Assembly (NCBI GenBank): GCA_001592805.2
Contig: CP051141.1
Span: 930,001-994,000 of the forward strand
Source of the DNA: Peltaster fructicola
Lineage: Eukaryota > Ascomycota > Dothideomycetes
Reading direction: 5' to 3'
Length of the DNA: 64,000 bases
The notes under the pieces are model-generated. The model saw only the letters and a program-made list of their open reading frames with translations, did not search any database and had not been told where the DNA came from. The stretch's first letter is position 1, and every line of letters starts with the position of its first letter. The translations under genes were made by a program, and so were the position numbers. Shown here piece after piece: positions 34,676-45,284 of this stretch.

Positions 34676-36632
34676 GTTCACGCCTGCGCAATAGCGAGCG
34701 AGCTCACAAGCATACGTTGTGACGCATCAGGTGTGCCAGCACTGCGCGCGAAAGCCAGCTATACGTGCTTGTGCGTGTGGTCGTGTTTCCGAGGCTGCTC
34801 GGTGTCTATGCAGGCGTTCCAGAGATCGTCGTACGTTTCGGCGTAAATTGTGCAGGTCGCAGTTGAGTTGTCAGAAGCGGCCAGACACTCAGCCTAGTGG
34901 TAGAGCGCAAAACAGGGTCTGTGGCCTCGGTCTTGACAGTGTTGGCGTCTAGTCTGGTAAAACGGCGGGGTCTCCAGTGTTCCCAATCGCGTGCCAGGAC
35001 GCAGTGTTGGGAAGGTGTGCGAGAGGTCAGCTGGCCGACGATATGGTCTATATTCCTGGCGAAGGCTGTCGATCTGTCTAAGGGACAGCAGATGAGGCGC
35101 TTTCGAAGGCACGTGGAGATGACCAGGAGGAAACAGGCTGTCGGAACTGGCTGGACAGGTGAGCGAGTGGTCTGCTACCAGAGCCAAAGTTCAATAAAAC
35201 TCAATCGATGAACAAGAGAAAGAAGATAGATCGACTGAGGAAGAGTGGTTGGGTCCGATCTGATACATGTAATTCTGCAGAGGGCAGGCGCTGCAGAGCT
35301 CACTCAAAGCGTACTTGACAGGGTGGGGTGGTAGGCGAGACGATGCATTTTTTTGACTTCGGATGCTGCTTTGTCCATGCCTCCGCCAATCAACACAGGT
35401 CCTGTCCGAGTACATCTTGTACATTACTACTCCTTCTCCTGTATCTCGCAGTCGCCGTTGCAGATGCCACTACGCCTTCTTTCACTGCTCCCTGTTCCTT
35501 GACCACCATCCTGTCGCTGTCAATCAGGTGTTAATCCTACGGTGGCACCGAGTGGGTGAGCGCATGGCGCCGTCTTCAGATCTGGATCCTTGGCGCCTCT
35601 TCCCCGTCGCCTCTCTCGATCTAGCAAAGCTTCGGTACCAGAGCATGTATTGAAGCACAACGACTAGCATCGTCTCTGCTGTGGTCATGGTCCTCGGAAT
35701 AGACGTGTCGCTAAAATACAAGGACCAGCTTGAAGGCTCGGACAGTATGTGGTGACCTCCTTGTGCACACCCGGACAACCTCTGTCGTTGTACAACCATC
35801 TGCTTTCGGATGACACTTGTCAGCTGGTGAGCCACTGAGCCTTTGGCATTCGGCAATTGACCTAGAGTGGTACAGAGTACTTACATGTGAAGGCGTTCGC
35901 TCATCGAGCAGTCCGAATGCCATGAACTAGGTGCAGAGAATTAGTGTGACCAAAGGCGCAGCACGAGATCGCTGCTGCAGTAATGGTAGCTGAGGAGGTA
36001 CGGCCGACGACACCAGCGGCATGCGTTCCTCGACAATCGATCGTGCAACTACGCATCAGTATCACCTTGATATCCCACTGAAAGAGCCGGGATCGAGAAC
36101 AAGCCGTCTCGACTGCATGAGATGGGCGCGCGGTCCGAAGCGCGCCGCAACTCTCTGTTCATGCCTCAACATGCACTACCGAGCATAATCATATACGTCC
36201 TACGCATACATACTTTCTCTGGTATGCCATGTAGCTTCCCATGATGTTTTCCTGTCACAACGACGAGGAGCAAGTCCGTCAGTCGCTTTTCAGACTGCGA
36301 CGATCGCTTGATACAAGGACATTCACGTTGTAGCTGTTCAAATACTTCCGACGCCTCTGGCCATAACAGATCAAGCTTGACCTCGCAATTGATAACGCAG
36401 CATGACTACGTGTGTATGAAGGGTCAATGTCTGCACTAGTCACAACAGCAGCCGTCAATCCACTCATCTCTGCCCAGGTCAGAGTGGTCATACTCAATCT
36501 TACCAGATCACGACTGTGCCAGTCGACGGTCACAGCTCAGGCCTGTGACTGCGTGGAATCTTTGACCGTCGTTAGATACACATTATATATCGATCACGGC
36601 TGTCTGATATATGATCTCGAAGCGAGAAATCC
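34676..36632. other. Intergenic region upstream of CDC24
   Basis: About 2 kb between CDC24 and the Ecm33-like gene, both on the minus strand, so it includes the CDC24 promoter and the Ecm33-like terminator. Frames here are short and unremarkable. A tRNA-like D-arm motif near 34890 is not supported by a B box. Confidence 0.5.
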
Positions 36633-38418
36633 TCAGCCGGCCTTGACTGGTAGTTCGTAAATTGACACAGGCCCTGCCTTCTTCGGACTCGTCGCCTCAA
36701 GCTCTCGAGGATCGATGGTAGCGGGCAACTCTCTGCGCTCGTTCTCAGGTTGTAGTTCTGCGAGTTGACCTGGAGCCCGATGGTCGAGTGTAGCGGGCAA
36801 CTCCTTGCGTTCGTTCTCAGATTGCAATTCTATCCGCGAAGAATAGTATGCATAAGGATTATAGTTCCCATCATGCTCTGGACCGCTGTCATGTAAGCGG
36901 TGTGGCTGTCCGCTACCATTATGTAGGCCCGCACGTCGTTTTCTCGAGTGCCTCCATATGAGCAAGATGGCTAAAGTCATTAGGATGCCCACGACCACTG
37001 CACCCGCTGCAACCCCTGCAATGGCTCCTGTAGATAAGCTGCTACTGTTTGAGGCAGACGTTGCGGCGGATGAGGCTGTAGTTGAAGTTGTATACGAGGC
37101 CGTACTTGAGGCTGTACTCGAGTCTGTGTACGAAACTGTACTCGAGGCTGTGTTCGTGCTTGAGTTCAATGTTGTTGTGGTATCGCCAGTGAGAAGATTT
37201 GCTTGTCCAGAAGAATCCCCATTGCTGTTGCAGCGCCAGTCACCCTGCAAGACTTTATTGTTCTTGAGAACAGTGTATAGATCGTTGCAAGGAAACGCAG
37301 AGCTTGACTGCAGGTTGAAAGCGCCTCCAATGAGACCAATGGTATGGGCATATGTCATGCTGGTCAACTCGTTAGAAGTTGTTGGCAGAGTGTGTCGAAG
37401 ACTTACTTGGCAATTGGCCCAGAAAGTATCATCGCATTGCCAACTGATTTAAGGGAGGGAAAGCTACCAGCATATTGAAGCTTTGGGTTGCCTGCAATGC
37501 TTAGATTTTGCTGGATGGACGCGAGCTGCGGCATCGCAAGCTGCGTCAGATCTGGGTTCGACGAGATCTCAAGTGAGCCAGTCAACTTTGACGTTTGGCC
37601 AATGTCGAGGGATGATATACCGGTGTTGTTACTGATCACCACACTGTTCAGATTTGAGGATAGACTCGACATGCTCAGGCCGTAGTTGTTTTAATCGTGA
37701 TGGCAGAGCCGGTTGACACACTAGATAGATCGAGAGACAGCGTGTCTGCTTTCTTGAGTTGGCCATTATTGTAGATGTCGATAGTGCCAGAGAATGAGCC
37801 CGCTAGTGCGACAGAGCTCAGATAGCTGTTATTAGTGATGTCCACCGAGGCTGCTAGAGACGCTGACGAGGGCAATTTGACGCTGGTGAGGCCTGTATTC
37901 AAGAGCCATGTGATATTTCGAACCTGGAGCGATCCTGCAGAGAGGAGGGTAGAAATGGTGTGTTCTCCGTTGATGCCTGTGGAAGAGCCCCAGTCTTTCA
38001 TGTAGAGGTTCCCAATCACAGCAAGAGACTGGAAGGATACATAGACCGGTTGAGTACCAGTTAGCCAGAGATTGCCGTTACCAACGATATTGGTCAGATC
38101 TGGGAAGTAGATATTGATGCTGTTAGCTAGCTCCTTGATGACGAGGTTACCGCCTAACGTCTGCAATCCAGAGAATGTCAGGTCTTGTGAGCTCTGCGGG
38201 TCGACAGTGACCGTGCCGGCATATGTGGGACAAGCTTGTCCCAGAGCTGTTGCATCACCAGGAGAGGCGATGGTCGTTGCCAATGTGGACCCTAGACATT
38301 GTGCTGCGTCAACCTTGGACGCAACTGTGGTGGTTTGAGCATCGACCAGGACAACCGTGCCTGCGAGACCGTAGAAGAGTGCTGATCTCAATGCCATTGA
38401 CAATGTCCGAACCAACAT
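36633..38418 (-). CDS. Ecm33/Sps2-like surface protein with transmembrane anchor (one frame interruption)
   Basis: Exons 38418-37407 and 37359-36633 give about 579 aa. A signal peptide (MALRSALFYGLAGTVVLVDA within the first 30 residues) leads to receptor-L-domain leucine-rich repeats typical of Ecm33 cell-wall proteins (LQTLGGNLVIKELANS, FPDLTNIVGNGNLWLTG, LEISSNPDLTQL). The ectodomain ends with cysteines, CNDLYTVLKNNKVLQGDWRC, and a Ser/Thr-rich stalk. Unlike yeast Ecm33, which is GPI-anchored, it has a transmembrane helix (AIAGVAAGAVVVGILMTLAI, about residue 450) then RHSRKRR and a tail of about 100 residues with an internal duplication. The frame breaks at 37689-37692: four A on the coding strand where five would give ITIKNNYGLS, the expected repeat. 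Start Met at 38418 or 38397. A wall-organising or sensing role is inferred. Confidence 0.85.
36714..36832. repeat. Internal duplication in the cytoplasmic tail of the Ecm33-like protein
   Basis: Two copies of about 45 bp separated by about 25 bp (36714-36761 and 36786-36832) encode ELQSENERKELPAT and ELQPENERRELPAT on the minus strand. The copies have diverged at several bases but share the charged core. Confidence 0.75.
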
Positions 38419-39604
38419 TTGTGTGGCATGACCTCAAGGAAACATTTGTGTGATATGAGTAGTTTGTAGAGGAACGCATCCAAAAGAAGAGGCGTGGAAC
38501 GTCGCAGAGTGCACGAGACTGCGCAAAGCATTTTACCTACTTGCCACGACCGCTGCAACCGGGAGGCACAGCGATTCGATCTGCGGTGTAGCGCACATAG
38601 GCTTTCGTCCAGTGGTTTCAGCTATTTGCGCAGTCTGAGCGAAGTGGAATGTTGAGGTTATTCTTGTGTTGATCTAAGCGCCGGGCTCACAATTCGAACG
38701 TCGGTTTGCGCCTAGGCCAACAGCACAAGACCTGCGGCTATCACAAGATTGTGGTGAACCTGAAGCTGTCAGCTTTAGGTGTTCAAGCAGATTCCCAGCA
38801 GGTAATGACGGAAACGGATCTTGGTGGGATGCGATATGAGTGCATAATTGTGGATGAGCTGCAGTCGTGGTGGTGTTCATAGTAAGAGTGCTGTTCACTT
38901 TAGAGCTCCTTTGCCAATGGCTCGAATCATAAGATGTAATGCTAAGCGCCGCAGCATCCTTGAAGCGGGAGCCTTTAATTTGTATCGATGCTGTTGTCAC
39001 TCATGCTTGGCATCTGGGTCCTACTGTTTGATGGCTACATCGGAGTGCCGAGTGATATGGCAATGGAGTGTTCTTCTGAGATTCCGATCTGTCTAGAGGC
39101 TTGTCTCAGGCATCATCGGGCCAGGGTTGAATGCAGCAGAGACGATAGCTAGGACTCTCGTAGTAGATGGTCGCAAGACGTCCCAACCATTGAGGTATGC
39201 TTGGGCAAGCAAGCCAAGACATTCGTGATCACCGCATTGACCTCGACTCTTTGCGTTCGCGTAGGCCATCGTGCAGTACGATGCACGCATGCCAAGAGTG
39301 AGATGTGATAATGTGCAAAGACCCGTGATTCTCTCAAAACTGAAATCTGTCTTGAGAAGCGCTCTGAGCAGGCATCAGTAGTCTAGCGTCGAAGCTTAAC
39401 TGCAGGCGCGTGTGGCATGTGCCATCGAAGCCTCGCATAATCCGTTTTACATCAACAGACTAATCAAAGTGCCTTCCAAGGTTGTGGACAACTATCACAC
39501 GACCAGCACAACTGAACGGCTGACATCTATCGCGGCGCACGTGCTTGAGCATGCTCCTACCGCGACCGTGTCCTGGATTATAACAAAGACGTTTCCGGCG
39601 AAGT
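38419..39604. promoter_or_regulatory. Divergent promoter Ecm33-like / F-box-WD40 gene
   Basis: 1.2 kb between divergent starts. Short frames only; no repeat or RNA gene seen. Confidence 0.5.
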
Positions 39605-42058
39605 ATGGCCTTCGACGCTCCATCTCAGGCACTGCACGACGATCAGATGCAGTCTCAGCAGGATGAAGGCTACTCTGGCGATACACAGAGCATCGCTGGT
39701 GACGACGGTGATGCGACAAGGACGATGAAACCGCTCTCAGATGCTGCGCAGATGCTTCTCCATTCACTAGGATCGCTGTCCCTGGACGACCGTATGGGAC
39801 TGCTTCGTTGTGCTACGGGTACTCTGTCCACGGATCAACAGCTCTGTGCGTTCACTATCCTGCGCGAAGCACACCTAACTCATATTTCACAGCACTCTTC
39901 AAAGACATCCTCTTCCCTCTACCAATATGGGCGAAACAAGACGTCAGCGCCCACCTAGACTCCCTCATGTACTTCGACCCTATTCGATATTTCCCGTATG
40001 AGATCGTACAAGACATATTCAGCCACCTCAACCCAAAGGAACTCCTCAATGCATCTGCGGTCAGCCGCGAATGGCGCTTACACGCAAGATGAAGAGCTGT
40101 GGCGGGCATGCTTCCGGCGCGAGGGCTGGCAGGTGGACCAATCTAAAATCAGAAGTGTCGAGCAATCAGCACGAGAGCGCGCAGAGAGGTATGGCTTCGG
40201 ACGGCGGGATAGTAAGAAGCGACGCCTTGCAGAAGCATTCAACGAGGCAGACCCAATACTGAAGGACTATGACCTTATGGAGGGCATCGAGACTTCGTTC
40301 AGCAGCTCGCCGCAGACACACAGACTGGGTCGACAGCCTTCGTTCGAGTCGGTCAACTCTGTGGACTCTACCGGCGCAGCATTATTGGATAACTCGTTTA
40401 GGTTAAAACCGCCTATCATGCAAGCAAGAATGGGTGACTCTGATGGTCCAAAGGTGAGCTGGGCCTGGATGTACAAGCAACGTCGGTTGTTAGAAAGGAA
40501 TTGGGACCAAGGTGTCTACAAGCACTTTCGACTACCACACCCAAAATACGAATCTGAGGGACATCTGGAATGTGTCTACACGATTCAGCATATGGGCTCT
40601 ACGCTTGTCTCCGGCTCGCGAGACCGGACTATCAGAAGATGGGACCTCGAGACGTGTCGACTGATGGGGCCACCGCTGCACGGACATGATGCCAGCGTCC
40701 TCTGTCTTCAGTTCGACTCTTCTCCACAGCACGACATCATCGTGTCTGGCGGCAGTGATAGTTGGGTGATCATCTGGAAGTTCTCAACAGGCGAGATCAT
40801 AAAGAAGATGACAACTGCACACTCTGAGTCGGTGCTCAATCTACGTTTCGACGACAGATACATCGTTACATGCTCGAAGGATAAGACCATCAAGATATGG
40901 AACCGACGGGCGATCAAGGTATCAGACCCGCTCATCCCTGAGCACACACTGTCCCAGTACAGCGATCCCGACCTTCTGATACCCGAGTTCAATCTATTGG
41001 CACGACTGAACGGCCACCAAGCAGCTGTCAACGCTGTTATGATCCACGAAGACAGGATCGTGAGCGCTTCCGGTGACCGCGTTATCAAAGCGTGGAGCAT
41101 CAGGACGGGCAAGTGTGAGAAGACCTATACTGGCCACACGAAAGGCATTGCCTGTGTGCAGTATGACGGACGACGCATCGTGAGTGGCAGCTCCGACAAT
41201 ACTGTCCGCATTTTCGATGCCGAGCAGCAGGCTGAAGTTGCTTGTCTGCAAGGACACAGTAATCTCGTGCGAACAGTGCAAGCACGCTTTGGCGACCTTG
41301 AGGTCATGAGCGATCAAGAGCTGCATGAACAAGCTCGGAGAGCTGATCTGCAGTGGTCGAAGGCTATGGCCATCGGAGCTCAACCTGCTTCCGGTTCGCG
41401 TCGTAGTACACGCAATGCTGGGTCCTCGAGACCTGAAGATATGCTTGCGATTGGAGCCAAGGTACCGCCAGGCGGAGGTGGGACTCGATGGGCAAAGATT
41501 GTCTCTGGTAGCTATGATGAGACAGTGATCATATGGCGAAAGGACCATGATGGGAAGTGGACGGCTCGTCACAAGCTACATCAAGACATGCTTTCACGAC
41601 ACAGAGTGAGGATCCACCGACCTCAGCCTCCACCTGGACAGCCAATGCCTGGTGCATTCCCTCCACAGAACGTGCTTGATGCACCGATAGCGACACCGTC
41701 GTCTAGTGCTGTGACAACATCAGCTCCCAGTAATGCTGCTGTGGCACCATCAACATCGACGCAGATCACAACCACCACTACGACACATCGAGAAGACACC
41801 ATCCAGCCTGCTGCAACCGGGTCGCAGGCACAACGACCTGCTCCACGTCAAACAGCTGCAGCTGCTGCAATGAACCCGCCTCAGACGATGCAACAACTAG
41901 GCCCAGCACAGAGAGAGAGCAATCGAGTGTTCAAGCTGCAATTCGACACTCGACGAATAGTCTGCTGTAGTCAGAACAAGGTCATCGTGGGTTGGGACTT
42001 TAGCAATGGTAATGAAGACCTAGCGAGAGTTGGCACTTGGTGTGAGGAGACCTATTGA
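39605..42058 (+). CDS. F-box/WD40 protein, SCF substrate receptor (one frame interruption)
   Basis: Substrate adaptor of an SCF ubiquitin ligase. Exons 39605-39845 and 39893-42058 give about 802 aa. The 47-nt intron (gtgcgt, CTAAC branch, ttcacag) joins STDQQL to SLFKDILFPLPIW. An F-box (YFPYEIVQDIFSHLNPKELL, about residues 110-130) is followed by an acidic/Ser linker and WD40 blades from about residue 305: SGSRDRTIRRWD, SGGSDSWVIIW, TCSKDKTIKIWN, SASGDRVIKAW, SGSSDNTVRIFD, then after inserts SGSYDETVIIW and a terminal CSQNKVIVGWD. It resembles beta-TrCP/FWD-1-type proteins (FWD-1 targets the clock protein FRQ in Neurospora), but other F-box/WD40 families remain possible. The frame breaks at 40081-40086, between SREWRLHA and QDEELWRACFRREGW; loss of one GC unit explains it, and no intron fits. 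Confidence 0.85.
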
Positions 42059-42381
42059 GTGGTCATTGGCTTCACTTACATCAGGCTATTGATAACAAGT
42101 CGTTTAGCTTTGTATAGTCGATGTGCAGCATCTGAATGTGACAGAAGTTTTGCCACAAAATAGCTTCTTTGCCTGCCAGTGTATAATGCTCAGAATGTTG
42201 TTGTAGCATGTAAACATTCGTTAGGCGGGTGTCGATGGCCTCTTCATCACGAGCTCCCGAGGTTGTGTGAAGTCTGCAGTCTTGTCGGCCCAAGTTCGGA
42301 TATCGCAATCACTGATCTGACAGACGACATCAACAAGCAAGATAGTGTGATTGACATATTCCCAAAGCGTAGACCGCAAAC
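42059..42381. other. Short intergenic region
   Basis: 323 bp between the F-box/WD40 stop and the isomerase start; holds a terminator and a promoter. Nothing else seen. Confidence 0.5.
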
Positions 42382-43294
42382 ATGGGAGTCAAGAGCACTG
42401 TACTGTTCAAGCTACCGATCGAGAGCAATGGCTCTGTCGTCGTCACGCAACCAGCAGAGAAAGTCTATCTGCTCACGTTCACCAGCCCTCCTGACAACAG
42501 ACTCGTCACAGTGAGTATCTCAATGAAGGCGCTGTGGCTCTGCTAATATTGCAGTCATTCTGTCAAGCTATCATACTTGCTCTCGACATTATTGAGCTCC
42601 GATACGAGCCTGGAGTGGTGATCACAACATCTGGGATCGAGAAGTTCTATAGTAACGGTCTCAACCTCGAACATGCGTCCAGCACTCCAGGATTCTTCAC
42701 AGACAGTCTCTACGCACTCTGGCTGCGATTGCTGACATTTCCCATGCCAACTGTTGCCCTCATCAACGGACATGCTTTCGCTGGTGCTCTCATGACTGCA
42801 ATGATGCAGGACTACAGGATCATGAACCCTCACAAGGGCTACCTCTGTCTGAACGAGCTTGAGCTTGGTGTGCCGCTGAGGCCGCCCATGAGCAGCATCT
42901 TCCGTGAGAAGTGTACTCCTACAGCATACCGCAAGCTTGTGCTCGAGGCAGCTCGCTTCAAGGTTAGTCCTATCACACTGGCATTGCATGCACTAACAAG
43001 CCACAGGCACTCGATGCCCTGAAGGAGGGCATTGTCGACCATCTTGGCGGTCTCGCTGAGACACTAGCCTTCGTAGAAGAGCTGCAGCTCGTCAAGAGGG
43101 TAGGTCCTGGTATGTCAGGCATCAACGCAACAGGGCCTCTCAAAAGAGAAATGTACGGTATCACTGTCGGACTACTTGAGAACTGGGGTGCAGAGGCGCC
43201 AAGGGACCTCGCCGTCGAGCAAGCACACCAAAAGGATTCCGAGCTGAGAGAGAAGAAGGTCGCGGCCTGGGAGAGTAAGAAGTCAAAGTTGTAG
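42382..43294 (+). CDS. Peroxisomal enoyl-CoA isomerase/hydratase family protein
   Basis: Crotonase-fold enzyme, probably a delta3,delta2-enoyl-CoA isomerase of unsaturated fatty acid beta-oxidation. Exons 42382-42510, 42555-42962 and 43007-43294 give 274 aa, a normal size. Conserved features are VVITTSGIEKFYSNGLNLE (CoA-binding and first oxyanion-hole loop, about residues 65-85), INGHAFAGALMTAMMQDYRI (second oxyanion hole, about 120-140) and the acidic LNELELGVPL, where the catalytic Glu of this group lies. The last three residues are SKL, a canonical PTS1 peroxisomal targeting signal. The introns are both 44 nt with clean ends. It converges on MCU with only 56 bp between stop codons. Hydratase cannot be fully excluded against isomerase. 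Confidence 0.88.
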
Positions 43295-43350
43295 ATGTAT
43301 ATGTCGCTGTATGTGTCGCTGTGCTATGCTACAACATGGGTATTACCAAT

Positions 43351-45052
43351 TCACTTACGCTTGGAACCGCTTTCTTGATCGTCATCATCATCGTCCTCAT
43401 CGTCCTCCTCGTCTTTCTTCTTTTCTTTATCTTTCTTTCTCTCTTCACGCAGTGCTTGAGCGACTTTCTTATGGCCTTCGTCTTTGGTCTCGTCCCACTC
43501 GACATCGTACTCATCGGCGATCATCTTGATCTCGCGTCGAAGTCGGTTACCTTCTTCGACTAGGAACTCCCACTTGTGTATGTCACTGATGAAAGTCAGT
43601 ACGTATGTAGTTGAGCGGTAGCTCCAACTCACAAGCCTTTCTGTTCGTACAGTTGAGTCTGTCGCCTTGAGACAGTGAGTTGCATTGCGCTCCTATAGCT
43701 GACCTAATTCAGTGCGTTAGTCGTCGTCTGGTACTAGCGTGCTTGCAACATACATCTCTGTTATGCCATAGAAACCACAGATAGGCACCAATGACAGTGG
43801 TCAGACCGACAAGATATGAGACTGGCTCCATCACCTGTTGCATGTCAGTGCTGGACGGGATACCACAGCGACCACTTACATCCCACCCGTAATCAGTCTT
43901 GAAGGTCAGGTAATAGACTGCAACCCACCACGTCACAAGGCCGCCGAAGCCCTACAGTGTTGTCAGTGAGTGGATTGATACACACACGATGCCCATACCA
44001 GTTGAGCCAGTTGTTTGGCACCTCTGTGAGCCAGATGGTCGCACTCCTTCTTGAGATCTGCCAGCTGCAAGATCCTCCTGCCTGTCTTGCGAAGACGCAT
44101 ACGTAGATAGTACGTTCTGTCGGAGAAGCTAGGCACTCCTACGTAGATCGTACCGGCACCTTCGACGTCAAGCGCGAACTCTTTGGCTCGCGCTGCATCA
44201 CGAATGAAGTCACCAATCTCAGTTGAGGGCGACCAACGCACGAAGTTGGGATGATTGGGGTCCACGGGCTCTGGCTCTGGCTTGGACTCGGGCGCCTCTT
44301 CCGGCTTGCCTTTCGAATTGAGCTTGCCAGTCTTCATGAGCTTCCCATCAATGCGTGTTTTGTCCTCAGCCGACAGGTCCTCGACGTCTTCTACATCATC
44401 AACATCATCGACGTCGTCCTCTTTCTTCTCTTCCTTGCCGCTATCCTCGCCAGTGTCCTCAGCACGAAAGACAATGCCTGGTGGCTTGCCGTCTTCGAGC
44501 ACAGGCAACTCACTCTGAATCAGTCGCTCCAGGTAGCTGAGTGGCTGCTGAGGGTGTACAAGCAGTGCAAGGGGTTCTATATCCTTTCGGTCGCTATTGG
44601 TGTCCCGTGGCGACAGTGGTATGATGAACTTGAGCATCCTGCTTGGAGTGGTCAGGAGCTTGCCTTTCGTCATTGCGCCAGCGCTTCTCCCTCGCGCAAC
44701 TGGTGGCATATCGCTCCCTTCACGTGTCCATGGGGATGTCCGCTGCTTCTCTTTCGATAGCTCTTCTATTCGTTTGAATTCGCTGTCCTCCTCTGGCGTA
44801 ATGCTGTGCGAGAGGTTGCCCGCGGCCTGCGAATATGAGCTGTCTTCGTCATTTTCGACGACATATGGGTCGCCTTTTCCATCTTTTAGATTCACGGTGA
44901 CAGTGTGTGATCGTGAACGACCGGCGTGAGATCGTCCATGGAGAGTGCTGGAAGACGCGACAGGTCTGTCGGTGTGAATATAGCAGCGATGCCGTCCGTG
45001 GCTGCGCCCTCGGTGCCAATTGTGTCAGTATCCTGGACAATACAGGCTCCAT
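43351..45052 (-). CDS. MCU: Mitochondrial calcium uniporter MCU (one frame interruption)
   Basis: Pore-forming subunit of the inner-membrane calcium channel. Exons (minus strand) are 45052-43999, 43951-43880, 43834-43754, 43703-43633 and 43585-43351, about 504 aa, the usual fungal length. A basic presequence ([20 protein letters not shown] ... RRSFT) leads to an N-terminal domain with acidic insertions, two membrane helices ([17 protein letters not shown] and [19 protein letters not shown]) flanking the pore motif WDVMEP (about residues 375-380), and a coiled-coil end rich in Asp/Glu/Lys. The intron between the Asp and Val of this motif is phase 0. The frame breaks at 44903-44909 in a CA run on the coding strand; one more CA unit would join SFTITH to [13 protein letters not shown]. 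Converges on the isomerase and lies in tandem below GPI18. Confidence 0.9.
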
Positions 45053-45284
45053 GTCGGAGAACCGTGATAGTATGGTCTATCACGGTCGTGCGAAGTTGAA
45101 GACCGCCATCGTGTTCTACGTGTAGTCCAATAGTCTGATCTGCTGCCATGGAAATGGACTGACGTCAGAGGGCGAGCCACGTGTAATAACAACACAACCG
45201 CGACATCACAATGATTTGGGACTTGAAACGTACGAAGATAGTAAAGTATGGGATGGTAGAGATGAATCAAGTGCTTGCCATTGC

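Noticed and set aside
34885-34960. tRNA-like segment with AGCCTAGTGGTAGAGCG resembling a D arm
   Set aside because: No GGTTCGA-type B box, no plausible acceptor or anticodon stem at the right distance.
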